Assembly (NCBI RefSeq): GCF_022549775.1
Contig: NZ_JAKZGP010000013.1
Coordinates: 28,042 to 92,041, forward strand
Reading direction: 5' to 3'
Length of the DNA stretch: 64,000 nt
DNA from: Belliella filtrata
GTDB lineage: Bacteria; Bacteroidota; Bacteroidia; Cytophagales; Cyclobacteriaceae
Shown: piece by piece, positions 28,233 through 37,675 of the stretch
Layout of the letters: each line of letters opens with the position of its first letter
How positions within the stretch are numbered: the first letter of the stretch is position 1
Notes under the pieces: generated by a model
Databases searched by the model: none
Told to the model about the DNA's origin: nothing
The model's input: only the letters and a program-made list of their open reading frames with translations
Position numbers and translations under genes: made by a program

Positions 28233-28832
28233 TTAAAAAAGAATGCCCCATCTAAGGATAAGGCTATTGAATACATAACGCTCTTCAAAAATCGAATCAT
28301 AGCCTGGACGAATCCCATCTACTCCACCTACCCCAGTGCCTCTTACTCCTTCAAAAGTTGATGCAAATTGCTTCTTAAACCCTAAATTCCAAGTATAGGC
28401 TAATGCACCATTCTTCGATTTTCTAGCAATTCCTATTATGGGGCTCACCATAAATCCTCCCTCATTCCACTTTTCAAAATTCCCTTCTAGCTCTTTTCTA
28501 TCCAACCAAGAGGAACCATATCCGATATCCAATCCAAAACTTAAACTATTTCTTCTATTGGGACTTAGGGTGTTTCTCCAACCAAAACCTAAAGGCATCA
28601 GCACTTGCTTTGGGTAGGAATCAAGACCTACAAAAAAGCCGAGCTTATTATGTGCATCAAGCTGTATCCCATGCAAAGACTGTAGCGTATAATCAAGCCT
28701 GGGGCTATTATTCAATCTTCCTGAAGTAATCCCTACTTCTATATGATGAAAATATGAGCCAACTGCCTTCTGACCAAAGGCAAATTGGCTCATTACCAAA
28801 ATTTGGATTAATACACAAAAAATAAATTTCAT
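28233..28832 (-). CDS. Predicted outer-membrane protein, unrecognised family
   Basis: 199 residues from the ATG at 28832, which starts a signal peptide (MKFIFCVLIQILVMSQFAFGQ). The mature sequence has short alternating strands (HHIEVGITSGRLNNSPRLDYTLQ, GIQLDAHNKLGFFVGLDSYP, LILRWGILF at the C-terminus), suggesting a small beta-barrel. I do not recognise the family. Its start overlaps the stop of the LVIVD lipoprotein gene by one base (TAATG), which implies coupled translation and a shared task. Confidence 0.7.
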   Translation of the reverse strand: MKFIFCVLIQILVMSQFAFGQKAVGSYFHHIEVGITSGRLNNSPRLDYTLQSLHGIQLDAHNKLGFFVGLDSYPKQVLMPLGFGWRNTLSPNRRNSLSFGLDIGYGSSWLDRKELEGNFEKWNEGGFMVSPIIGIARKSKNGALAYTWNLGFKKQFASTFEGVRGTGVGGVDGIRPGYDSIFEERYVFNSLILRWGILF

Positions 28833-30115
28833 TACACGACTACTGGATTTTTCACATTGATACAACTCAATTGAACTAATCTATTTGGATTAGAATAATC
28901 AAACTGACAAACTCCATCTGGCCCAATTACAATCAATGATTTTGGCCCAGGAATGATATCGACCGACTTAAGCGACTTGAGAAACTCCAGTTGATTCTCA
29001 TCTATTGCCAATACATCTGCTACATTAAAACTTTTCAATCCATGCTTTCCCTCTGCCAGGTAAAGCATATCCCCAGCCAAGCCCAGCCCATGAGGATTGA
29101 GCATCTCATAAGACTTTAACAGCTTAGGCTCATACAAATTTGTAATATCTAAAACTTGAAGTTCATCCACACCAAACCTACAATTCACCCCCGATCTCAA
29201 GGTCACGAAAGCGTGATTTTCGTTAACTACCACGGGATCACACGCTGTTACATGTTGATACACAGACATCATGGTAGGTGAGGAAGGCTCTGTAGCATCA
29301 TAAATATGCATGCCTGTGTTGGATCCTATGAAAAGTTTGTTTTGAAAAGGAAAAATAGTCTCAATGCCCCAACCAAGATCGATTGTACTTAGAAACTTGG
29401 GCAACTCCTTATTTTGAACGTCAAAGACCCTTAGTGAATAATCATCTACTGCATAAAGGTGTGCGTTCATCAATGTAAATCTTGCCATCGATCCCCCTTG
29501 CCCATAGCTTTCTCCGCCTCCTGAACTAGCTGCATCATTACTAAATGAAAGCATCCCCCCTCTGTTCCAGAAAATATTTCCTCCCCACCAGCCTCTCATA
29601 AAATTAGACTCTGCCGTCAAAATTGTATCCTTCAAAGTCATAAAAGTTCCACTACTAGCATCTGTGTACATATTTTGAAATACATCTTCGACTCTTTGTA
29701 CTTGCTTGATCGCTCTAGGATTGGAAATATCAAAAACCAATAAATCCAGGTAGTTGTCCGCATAGAGCATATTACTATTTACTGCCAGATCTACATTGCC
29801 TGGAATTTTGATAAAGTTGAGACTTTCAGGACTTGAGGGGTTTGAATTATCTAGGATGTGAATCCCCTTTTGAGGTTCATTGATAAGCAAAAAATCACCA
29901 TAAATATAAATCTTACCTGGGTTTTCCAATTGCTTCCCAGGCTCAATCAAGGCTTCATTTGTACGGAAATCACTCATTTGAAGATATACTGGCACCATCG
30001 TTCGATAAGTATACGTACTAGATACTTGATCTTCACATGATGAAAAAAGTATCATTACAAACACAAAACACAAACTCGATATAAGTGCTAAAGAGGGAGA
30101 GTTGAAGTTCTTCAT
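28832..30115 (-). CDS. LVIVD-repeat beta-propeller lipoprotein
   Basis: 427 residues from ATG 30115; ATG 30121 two codons earlier is equally possible. The lipoprotein signal MILFSSCED places Cys at about 27-28. The rest is built of repeated propeller blades with the LVIVD pattern, such as DLLVFDISNPRAIKQV, SLRVFDVQNKELPKFL, MHIYDATEPSSPTMM and ELQVLDITNLYEPKLL, across about 70-400. LVIVD proteins are surface or periplasmic and of uncertain role. It is translationally coupled to the small barrel protein downstream. Confidence 0.82.
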   Translation of the reverse strand: MKNFNSPSLALISSLCFVFVMILFSSCEDQVSSTYTYRTMVPVYLQMSDFRTNEALIEPGKQLENPGKIYIYGDFLLINEPQKGIHILDNSNPSSPESLNFIKIPGNVDLAVNSNMLYADNYLDLLVFDISNPRAIKQVQRVEDVFQNMYTDASSGTFMTLKDTILTAESNFMRGWWGGNIFWNRGGMLSFSNDAASSGGGESYGQGGSMARFTLMNAHLYAVDDYSLRVFDVQNKELPKFLSTIDLGWGIETIFPFQNKLFIGSNTGMHIYDATEPSSPTMMSVYQHVTACDPVVVNENHAFVTLRSGVNCRFGVDELQVLDITNLYEPKLLKSYEMLNPHGLGLAGDMLYLAEGKHGLKSFNVADVLAIDENQLEFLKSLKSVDIIPGPKSLIVIGPDGVCQFDYSNPNRLVQLSCINVKNPVVV

Positions 30116-30223
30116 ATACATTGAGGTTTGGTAAAAATTTGGATTTGACAAATAAATACTTGCTTTACGCTATCAAGACGTAATCAATACCTAAAACGCT
30201 ACAAAAAAGATAAAAAAAGTTTC

Positions 30224-30640
30224 TTAATTTGTTCGAGCTGAAAGCTTTCTGTTAAAATTCTCAAATAAACTTATAAAATCCTTCTTCACCCTTTCCAACA
30301 ACTCATTTTGAGCACTCTCTGGATAAATTGGATTATACTTAATCCTAAGGATGATCATATCCATCCAGCCTTTCCCATCGTCGATCAAATCCTCATTGAA
30401 AGCTTCTACGGTAATATCTCTTGATCCCGAAAAATTCAAGCTATGCTTTTGTTGCCTAAAGAACTCTGTCATAGTTTGCAGAGCCAACTCATGAGTCAAT
30501 TCAAAACTCCTGACAATCTTTGCATCACCTTTATCTCCTAGATTTTGCGATTTAACCTTCTGAACTTCATGTTTCAATTGCTCTAAAGCATCTTGAAAAT
30601 CAACAAAACATTTTTCGAAGGTTAAAGGTGTGGGTTTCAT
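30224..30640 (-). CDS. Nucleotidyltransferase substrate-binding subunit, HI0074 type (no partner seen)
   Basis: 138 residues, all helical. The pattern FEKCFVDFQDALEQL, RSFELTHELALQTMTEFF and VEAFNEDLIDDGKGWMDMI is that of the HI0074 substrate-binding family, a HEPN-like four-helix bundle. Its relatives pair with a small MNT-type nucleotidyltransferase (HI0073) usually encoded next door. None is encoded within several kilobases on either side here. It may act alone, with a distant partner, or be a leftover of a toxin-antitoxin-like pair. Confidence 0.78.
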   Translation of the reverse strand: MKPTPLTFEKCFVDFQDALEQLKHEVQKVKSQNLGDKGDAKIVRSFELTHELALQTMTEFFRQQKHSLNFSGSRDITVEAFNEDLIDDGKGWMDMIILRIKYNPIYPESAQNELLERVKKDFISLFENFNRKLSARTN

Positions 30641-30911
30641 GGCTGACTATTTTTAGAATCTAATATAACGCTTACTTTCCTTCATGCCTATTCTATTGGC
30701 ATTTTTTTATAGGACTGATGATTTTAATTTGAAAGAATGTCAAGATTTTTTGGCTTCAGAGATTTTGTTTCTCATTCCTTTTTAGCACAAACCTACCGGA
30801 AAGCCATGAATTGCAAAAGGCAAACTCCTCAAAGTTGACACTTGTCCCTCATGTCTGTTTTCTCTCTGGTCTCGCTTCTAATCTCCCAGGCTACAATCCT
30901 CAATCTTACTC

Positions 30912-32354
30912 CTACCTCACACTATAGCTTTGCATAAAAGGTTGTCCATTGGGAGATAGTCCTTCAAGGCGAAGTCTACCAGAGAAATCTTCTAGGAACT
31001 TCCCTACCTTCTCTGGGTTTCGGGCAGGTTCTCCATTAACTTGAGTAAGAACAAATCCACTATTGAGACCAAGTTCTCGCAAATACCCCCTACTGATAGC
31101 AGAAATCTTCACCCCGTAATCTATTTCTAACCGATCCCTTTCTATGGCATTTATAGCTTCCAGCCTTGCACCAAGGATGTTGGAAGAATAAAACTCCCTT
31201 TTCATAACCCCCGTACCGCCATCTAAATTCTGAAGGGTCAGCTTGGCCGTGTTTCGATTCGATTTCCTCAAATATGTCATATTCAGCTCATCACCAGGAT
31301 AATAATAGGACAATACTTCTTCAAAGTTCCCCTTACCTGTCACAGGATATCCTTCGATTTGTATGATCACATCATTCTTTTGGATACCTGCCTTCTCTGC
31401 TCCACTTCCTCTAAACACATTTGTCACGATTACACCATCCAAAGTATTTAAATTCATTTCTTCAGCCAACTCAGGTGTAATTTCCACAACATCTAAGCCT
31501 GGAAGGGCCTTCTGAACCTCTCCATATTTGATCAAGTCATTAGCCACTTTTACAGCTATATCCACTGGAACAGCAAACCCATAGCCAGTATATGAACCAG
31601 TTCTTGATAATATCGCAGTATTGATACCTACCAGCTCTCCCTTGGTGTTTACTAAAGCACCTCCTGAATTCCCTGGGTTGATTGGTGCATCAGTTTGAAT
31701 AAAGGACTCTAAAGGGAAATCTCCTCCCAGAATATTAATCTGTCGCTCTTTGGCAGATACTATTCCAGCTGTAACAGTAGACGTCAAATTAAATGGATTT
31801 CCTACAGCAATCACCCACTCACCTATACTTAAGGTTCTACTGCTGCCTTGCTTGATAGCAGGAAGATTTGCAGCCTCAATCTTCAAAACAGCAATATCTG
31901 TATTCTTATCCGTACCGACGAGTTCAGCTTTATAAGTACGCTTTTGATGCACAACTTCTATTGTTTCTGCCCTGTCTATAACGTGATTGTTTGTTATGAT
32001 ATATCCATCTTTACTGATGATAACCCCTGACCCAGTACTCACCCTTTGGGAAGGGCCATTGCCAAAGAAATAGTCAAAAACGCTATACCTCCTATGATCT
32101 GAACCTGAAAAGTTTTTAATAAAAACTACGGAAGGAGTACTCGCTTCAGACGCTTCTACGAAAGAGACTGGCGCATTGTAATGCCGCTCATCTGTTGATT
32201 CACGTGAATAATTCACATTATAGGTTGCAGAAGGGTTATTATATGCAGTAGCTAGTTTTGGTTCATCTTGAGGGTTTAGATAGGTTACAAAAACATATGC
32301 CCCAGCAAGTCCTGCCACAAATGCAAGGAGAATTAATTGCAAGTTTTTCTTCAT
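30912..32354 (-). CDS. DegP/DegQ-like periplasmic serine protease (Do family)
   Basis: 480 residues. An N-terminal signal or anchor helix (about 5-25) is followed by a trypsin-like domain with catalytic H124 (TNNHVID), D153 (NTDIAVLKI) and S230 (NPGNSGGAL). PDZ 1 spans about 285-365 (GVIVTNVFRGSGAEKAGIQ) and a shorter second PDZ-like region spans about 385-475. It degrades or refolds damaged envelope proteins. It is divergent from dxr across 217 bases. Confidence 0.93.
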   Translation of the reverse strand: MKKNLQLILLAFVAGLAGAYVFVTYLNPQDEPKLATAYNNPSATYNVNYSRESTDERHYNAPVSFVEASEASTPSVVFIKNFSGSDHRRYSVFDYFFGNGPSQRVSTGSGVIISKDGYIITNNHVIDRAETIEVVHQKRTYKAELVGTDKNTDIAVLKIEAANLPAIKQGSSRTLSIGEWVIAVGNPFNLTSTVTAGIVSAKERQINILGGDFPLESFIQTDAPINPGNSGGALVNTKGELVGINTAILSRTGSYTGYGFAVPVDIAVKVANDLIKYGEVQKALPGLDVVEITPELAEEMNLNTLDGVIVTNVFRGSGAEKAGIQKNDVIIQIEGYPVTGKGNFEEVLSYYYPGDELNMTYLRKSNRNTAKLTLQNLDGGTGVMKREFYSSNILGARLEAINAIERDRLEIDYGVKISAISRGYLRELGLNSGFVLTQVNGEPARNPEKVGKFLEDFSGRLRLEGLSPNGQPFMQSYSVR

Positions 32355-32493
32355 GTTGACCTGATGAATGATTTTTACAAATAAAATTAATGAACTGTCT
32401 CTTCAATTAAACAGAAAAAGAGCCGTTTTTTTATCTTAAACGAAGAAATGTCAAAAAGACTGAAAAATCATGTGGAAAAGTCTTTGATCCTTG

Positions 32494-32501
32494 TAATTTT
32501 G
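32494..32501 (+). promoter_or_regulatory. Possible -7 element of dxr
   Basis: TAATTTTG fits TAnnTTTG exactly, 70 bases before the dxr start. The expected -33 position around 32471-32474 carries only a TGTG-like sequence, so the promoter is tentative. Confidence 0.35.
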
Positions 32502-32571
32502 TCAGTCAATTAATCTGATTTGGAGAATCATCTAGTATATTCCAGATCCAAAAACAGGCATTAAAATTTTC

Positions 32572-33738
32572 ATGTCAGAAAAAAGAAGCGTAGCTATTTT
32601 AGGTTCCACAGGCAGTATAGGAACACAGACTCTAGAGGTCATCAGATCGCACCCAGAAAAATTCGAAGTAGAAGTTCTCACTGCACAGAACAATAGTGCA
32701 CTTTTGATTCAACAAGCTATTGAATTTAAGCCCAACTGTGTAGTTATTGTAAATGAAGCGCTTTATGATCAAGTAAAAGAAGTACTCTTGCCTTTAGACA
32801 TAAAGGTATATGCAGGAGAAAAAGCATTGAGTCAAGTAGTAGAAATGGATAGTATCGATGTGGTACTAACGGCGCTTGTTGGCTATGCTGGACTAATCCC
32901 TACGATCAAGGCGATAGAAAGCGGAAAACAAATCGCATTAGCTAATAAAGAAACGCTTGTAGTGGCTGGAGAACTGATCACCAAGCTAGCTAGAGAAAAA
33001 GGTGTAAACATCTATCCAGTCGATTCTGAACACTCCGCCATATTCCAATGTCTGGTTGGTGAATTTCATAATCCTATAGAAAAAATCATTCTTACAGCTT
33101 CTGGAGGTCCTTTTAGAGGCAAAGACAAAGATTTCTTAAAGTCAGTAAGCAAAGAGCAAGCTTTGAAACATCCCAACTGGGATATGGGAGCCAAAATCAC
33201 GATAGATTCAGCCTCTATGATGAATAAAGGCCTAGAAGTGATTGAAGCCAAGTGGCTTTTCGGACTTAATGCTGATCAGATAGAAGTAATCGTTCATCCC
33301 CAGTCTATAGTACATAGTTTGGTGCAATTTCAAGATGCCTCTATCAAGGCACAACTCGGACTACCTGACATGCGTATTCCTATTCAGTTTGCATTGAGCT
33401 ATCCTGAAAGATTCAAAACTGATTTTCCAAGGTTCGATTTCGTACAATACCCGAGTTTGACCTTTGAAAAGCCCGATCTTGAGACATTTCAGAATTTACA
33501 ATTAGCTTTTGACGCAATGAAAAATGGCGGAAACGCTCCTTGTGTACTCAATGCTGCCAATGAGATCGTTGTGGCTGCATTTTTGAGAGACCAGGTCGGG
33601 TTCTTAGAAATGTCAGAACTCATAGAAGCTACAATGTCAAAAGTTGATTTTATAGAAAAACCTAGCTTGCAAGATTTTGTAGATACCGACAAGATGGCTA
33701 GGGCTTACACAAATGAATTAATAAAGCGTAAAAAATAA
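32572..33738 (+). CDS. dxr: 1-deoxy-D-xylulose 5-phosphate reductoisomerase
   Basis: 388 residues, the normal length. The NADPH-binding GSTGSIGTQTLEVI is at about 11-24. The metal and substrate region shows PVDSEHSAIFQC (about 148-159), TASGGPFRG and ASMMNKGLEVIEA. It makes methylerythritol phosphate, the committed step of the non-mevalonate isoprenoid pathway. rseP starts 3 bases after its stop; this dxr-rseP pairing is common in bacteria. Confidence 0.97.
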   Translation: MSEKRSVAILGSTGSIGTQTLEVIRSHPEKFEVEVLTAQNNSALLIQQAIEFKPNCVVIVNEALYDQVKEVLLPLDIKVYAGEKALSQVVEMDSIDVVLTALVGYAGLIPTIKAIESGKQIALANKETLVVAGELITKLAREKGVNIYPVDSEHSAIFQCLVGEFHNPIEKIILTASGGPFRGKDKDFLKSVSKEQALKHPNWDMGAKITIDSASMMNKGLEVIEAKWLFGLNADQIEVIVHPQSIVHSLVQFQDASIKAQLGLPDMRIPIQFALSYPERFKTDFPRFDFVQYPSLTFEKPDLETFQNLQLAFDAMKNGGNAPCVLNAANEIVVAAFLRDQVGFLEMSELIEATMSKVDFIEKPSLQDFVDTDKMARAYTNELIKRKK

Positions 33739-33741
33739 ATA

Positions 33742-35061
33742 ATGGATACATTAATCATGGTAGGACAACTTTTGTTGGGTCTATCAATTTTAGTTGGATT
33801 GCACGAGTTAGGGCACTTGCTTACGGCAAAGATGTTTGGCATGAGGGTCGAAAAGTTTTCTATTGGTTTCCCTCCCAAAATCATCGGTTTTCAATGGGGT
33901 GAGACAGAATACTCTATAGGCGCTATACCTCTTGGGGGCTTTGTAAAAATCTCAGGAATGGTTGATGAGTCTATGGACACTGAACAATTGGCTTCAGAAC
34001 CACAACCATGGGAATTTAGAGCAAAACCAGCTTGGCAGCGTTTGATTGTGATGCTTGGTGGTATCATCGTCAATGTGATCACTGGTATATTGATATTTGT
34101 AGTGCTTGTATACCAAAAAGGTGAGACTTACTACTCACAAGAGCAAGTTATTGAACATGGTATAGTGGCTTATGATATTGGAAAGCAAATTGGATTTCAA
34201 GATGGTGATAAGGTATTAGATATCAATGGGCAACCTTACAGAAGTTTAGGAGACCTAAGTAGCGGAGAAGCACTTCTTAGCACAGATGGTTACTACACTG
34301 TAGAGAGAGATGGAGAGATCATCAGGATAGATATTCCAAGAGGTTTTATCAATTCATTCTCCAATGAAGAAAGCTTGTCTAAGTTCATCAACATCAGAAT
34401 GCCTTTTGAAATAGTCGATGTTACTCAAGGTGGTGAGGCTGCTGCCGCTGGCATTGAAAAAGGTGACAAAATTGTCTCCATCAATGGCAATGAGATAACC
34501 TACTTCAATGAGTTGCAAAGCAATTTGGCTAAAAATGCTGGTGAAGAAGCAACAGTAAAAATCCAGAGAAATAATACAGAGATAGAAAAAACACTAGCTG
34601 TCAACGAAGACGGTATCATAGGGATTCAGCTAGCTCCATTGCTAGACCCAGTGACCAACCGATACGGTATTAGTGAATCAATCGTAAAAGGAACAGAGCG
34701 AGCATTTGGAGTAGTAATCATAAATGCTAAAGCTTTAGGTAGAATGTTTACAGGTGAAGTATCCACCAAAAATGTCTCCGGACCGATAGGAATGGCTAAA
34801 ATTTATGGCAATCAATGGGATTGGACAAAATTTTGGAGTATTACAGGTCTGATTTCTATGATACTTGCTTTTATGAACCTCTTACCTATTCCAGCCTTGG
34901 ATGGTGGGCATGTAGTATTTTTACTATATGAAATGATTTCTGGCAAAACCCCTTCCGAAAAATTCTTAGAGAATGCACAAAAAGTAGGGATGGTTATGCT
35001 TCTAGCACTTATGGTATTCGCAATTGGAAATGATATTTTGAAGCTGTTCACTGGAGGGTGA
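33742..35061 (+). CDS. rseP: RseP-type intramembrane zinc metalloprotease (site-2 protease)
   Basis: 439 residues. The zinc motif HELGH (H21, E22, H25) is in the first membrane helix and the third ligand region NLLPIPALDGGH is near the C-terminus. Two PDZ-like segments lie between (about 125-195 and 210-290, the second with GGEAAAAGIEKGDKIVSINGN). RseP cuts anti-sigma factors and leftover signal peptides in the membrane. FecR-type anti-sigma factors, such as the one at 3810-4850, are known substrates of site-2 proteases in other bacteria, so a functional link is possible (inference). Confidence 0.96.
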   Translation: MDTLIMVGQLLLGLSILVGLHELGHLLTAKMFGMRVEKFSIGFPPKIIGFQWGETEYSIGAIPLGGFVKISGMVDESMDTEQLASEPQPWEFRAKPAWQRLIVMLGGIIVNVITGILIFVVLVYQKGETYYSQEQVIEHGIVAYDIGKQIGFQDGDKVLDINGQPYRSLGDLSSGEALLSTDGYYTVERDGEIIRIDIPRGFINSFSNEESLSKFINIRMPFEIVDVTQGGEAAAAGIEKGDKIVSINGNEITYFNELQSNLAKNAGEEATVKIQRNNTEIEKTLAVNEDGIIGIQLAPLLDPVTNRYGISESIVKGTERAFGVVIINAKALGRMFTGEVSTKNVSGPIGMAKIYGNQWDWTKFWSITGLISMILAFMNLLPIPALDGGHVVFLLYEMISGKTPSEKFLENAQKVGMVMLLALMVFAIGNDILKLFTGG

Positions 35062-35122
35062 CCTCCAACAATCTGACAATATGCCAACAAAATAAGCTTG
35101 GCATAAGCATTGAATTATTAAC

Positions 35123-35148
35123 AAGAACCTTCTAAATTGAAGGTTCTT
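35123..35148 (+). terminator. Intrinsic terminator after rseP
   Basis: Perfect 10-bp stem (35123-35132 with 35139-35148), 6-base loop, then T-rich sequence. It separates dxr-rseP from lon. Confidence 0.8.
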
Positions 35149-35168
35149 TCTTATTATACCTTATTAAC

Positions 35169-35187
35169 ATGACAGCCTATCTGTCAT
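35169..35187. promoter_or_regulatory. Palindrome in front of lon, possible stress-regulator operator
   Basis: ATGACAG (35169-35175) and its exact complement CTGTCAT (35181-35187) flank the spacer CCTAT, ending 10 bases before the lon ATG. There is no T-run. The position over the likely transcription or translation start suits a repressor site or a leader hairpin. Confidence 0.45.
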
Positions 35188-35197
35188 ATTGTCCTTT

Positions 35198-37675
35198 ATG
35201 AACAATTTTGAAAATAAATTATATCAATCACTTATGGTCGGAGAATTTGCTAGCGAAGGTGAACTCATACAGTTAATCACTGATGACGAAGCTGATGATG
35301 CCAACCAGCAGGAGAATTTACCAGATCAAATACCAATATTATCTGTTAGAAACACGGTTTTGTTCCCTGGTGTGGTAATTCCTATCACTGTAGGAAGACA
35401 GCGATCTATCAAACTTGTCAAAAAAGCCCAACGCGGTAATAAATATATCGGAGTATGTGCTCAGATAAACCCAAACAATGATGATCCTGCATGGGAAGAC
35501 ATCTATCATGTGGGTACTTTGGCCAAAATCATAAAAATGATCGTATTGCCAGATGGAAATACTACGATCATCATTCAGGGTAAGAAACGATTCCAAATCA
35601 CAGAGACTGTGACCGATGATCCGTACTTCCTGGCAAAGGTTTCTTACATGGATGAAAGCTTCCCCAAAAACAATAAAAAAATTGAGGCGCTTGAAGAATC
35701 TCTTAAAGAAGCGGCTGCCAAAATTTTACATTTAAATCCGGAGATCCCCCAAGAAGCTCAAGTAGCACTTGACAATATAGATAACACTCCTTTTCTGACT
35801 CATTTTCTTTCTTCCAATATCAATGCATCTGTTGAGTCTAAGCAAAGGCTTTTGGAAATCAATGATGGGGTAGAAAGAGCTACTTTACTTTTGGAGTTCA
35901 TGATGAAAGACATTCAAATGTTGGAAATCAAAAGTGAAATTCAGAAAAAAGTCCATACTGACATTGATCAACAGCAGCGGGATTACTTTTTGAGGCAGCA
36001 GATGAAAGTGCTTCAAACCGAACTCGGAGAAGAAGGCCCAGAGAAAGATGTAGAAGAATTACGTCTAAAAGGTGTCAAAAAGAAATGGTCTAATGCAGTC
36101 TCACGCCACTTTAACAAAGAACTGGATAAGATTCTAAGAATCAATCCTTCAGCTGCAGAATACCCTATCGCACTCAATTATGCAGAGACATTGGTTGAGC
36201 TCCCTTGGAATGAATATACTTCTGATAATTTTGACTTAAAAAGAGCCAAAAGCATCTTGGACAAAGATCACCATGGTCTGGAAAAAGTAAAGGAACGAAT
36301 TATCGAGTACTTGGCTGTACTTAAGCTAAAAGATGATCTAAAAGGGCCAATACTTTGTTTATATGGCCCTCCAGGAGTAGGTAAAACCTCTCTCGGTAAG
36401 TCTATTGCTAAAGCTTTGGGCAGAAAATACGTGCGTATGTCACTTGGTGGTGTACATGATGAAGCTGAGATCAGGGGTCACAGAAAGACTTATGTGGGTG
36501 CGATGCCAGGTAAGATCATCCAAAATATGAAAAAGGTCAAGACAAGCAACCCTGTTTATGTCTTAGATGAAATTGATAAATTAAGTTCAGATTTCAGAGG
36601 AGACCCATCTTCAGCCTTCCTAGAAGTTTTAGATCCTGAACAGAACAGCACTTTCACAGACAACTACCTTGAGGTTGAATACGACCTTTCCAAAGTCTTG
36701 TTTGTGGCCACAGCCAATTCATTGGAAACCATTCAGCCAGCGCTTAGAGACAGGATGGAGATCATCGAAGTGACTGGATATACGATAGAAGAAAAACAGG
36801 AAATTGCTAAAAAGCACCTTATACCGAAACAACGAAAGGAACATGGGCTTAAGGCTAAAGATTTGACTTTTGACAATGCGGCAATTGCCAAAATTATAGA
36901 AGATTACACCAGAGAATCTGGTGTAAGAAGCCTAGAAAGAGCTATTGGCAAAGTGGTGAGAAACATCGCAAAATCAATCGCTCTGGAAGAACCTTACACA
37001 AAGAAAATTTCTACTCAAGCCATACGGAAAATACTCGGCGGGGAAATCTTTGACAAAGAGATCTACCAAGACAATAGTGTAGCTGGAGTAGTTACAGGAT
37101 TAGCTTGGACATCTGTAGGTGGAGAAATCTTATTTATAGAAACTGCCTTGAGCAAAGGAAAAGGAAAACTTACCCTTTCTGGACAACTAGGTGAAGTGAT
37201 GAAAGAATCAGCAATGACAGCTTTGTCTTACCTTAAGTCAAGAGCTGAAAAGTATGGCATTGATCATAGGGTATTTGATCAATATGATCTTCACATTCAC
37301 GTACCAGCAGGTGCAGTACCAAAAGATGGTCCATCTGCAGGTATCACTATGCTCACAGCCATAACTTCTTTGTACACACAAAGAAAAGTGAAAGCTAAAA
37401 TAGCCATGACAGGTGAGATTACCTTGAGAGGCAAAGTGATGCCTGTAGGAGGTATCAAGGAAAAAATACTAGCAGCAAGAAGATCTTGTCTGAAAGAAAT
37501 CATCCTTTGCAATAAAAATCAAAGAGATATAGAAGAGATTGACGAGCAATATCTAAAAGGTATTACTTTTCACTATGTAGACAATGTAGACGAGGTCCTG
37601 GAAGTGGCTTTGATGAAAACCAAAGTTCAAGACCCAATAAAGTTTACATTTACGGATGATAATTCAAAAAATTGA
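35198..37675 (+). CDS. lon: ATP-dependent protease Lon
   Basis: 825 residues from the ATG at 35198; a TTG three codons earlier is also in frame. An N-terminal substrate-binding LON domain covers about 40-240 ([19 protein letters not shown]). The AAA+ module has Walker A GPPGVGKT at about 389. The C-terminal protease domain has Ser713 (DGPSAG) and Lys756 (GGIKEK), spaced as in E. coli Lon. It degrades damaged and regulatory proteins in the cytoplasm. A palindrome lies just upstream, and porQ starts on the stop codon. Confidence 0.97.
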   Translation: MNNFENKLYQSLMVGEFASEGELIQLITDDEADDANQQENLPDQIPILSVRNTVLFPGVVIPITVGRQRSIKLVKKAQRGNKYIGVCAQINPNNDDPAWEDIYHVGTLAKIIKMIVLPDGNTTIIIQGKKRFQITETVTDDPYFLAKVSYMDESFPKNNKKIEALEESLKEAAAKILHLNPEIPQEAQVALDNIDNTPFLTHFLSSNINASVESKQRLLEINDGVERATLLLEFMMKDIQMLEIKSEIQKKVHTDIDQQQRDYFLRQQMKVLQTELGEEGPEKDVEELRLKGVKKKWSNAVSRHFNKELDKILRINPSAAEYPIALNYAETLVELPWNEYTSDNFDLKRAKSILDKDHHGLEKVKERIIEYLAVLKLKDDLKGPILCLYGPPGVGKTSLGKSIAKALGRKYVRMSLGGVHDEAEIRGHRKTYVGAMPGKIIQNMKKVKTSNPVYVLDEIDKLSSDFRGDPSSAFLEVLDPEQNSTFTDNYLEVEYDLSKVLFVATANSLETIQPALRDRMEIIEVTGYTIEEKQEIAKKHLIPKQRKEHGLKAKDLTFDNAAIAKIIEDYTRESGVRSLERAIGKVVRNIAKSIALEEPYTKKISTQAIRKILGGEIFDKEIYQDNSVAGVVTGLAWTSVGGEILFIETALSKGKGKLTLSGQLGEVMKESAMTALSYLKSRAEKYGIDHRVFDQYDLHIHVPAGAVPKDGPSAGITMLTAITSLYTQRKVKAKIAMTGEITLRGKVMPVGGIKEKILAARRSCLKEIILCNKNQRDIEEIDEQYLKGITFHYVDNVDEVLEVALMKTKVQDPIKFTFTDDNSKN

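Noticed and set aside
30684..30702. Five-bp hairpin with T-run in front of the HI0074-like gene
   Set aside because: The stem is too short to support a terminator, and no plus-strand gene ends there.
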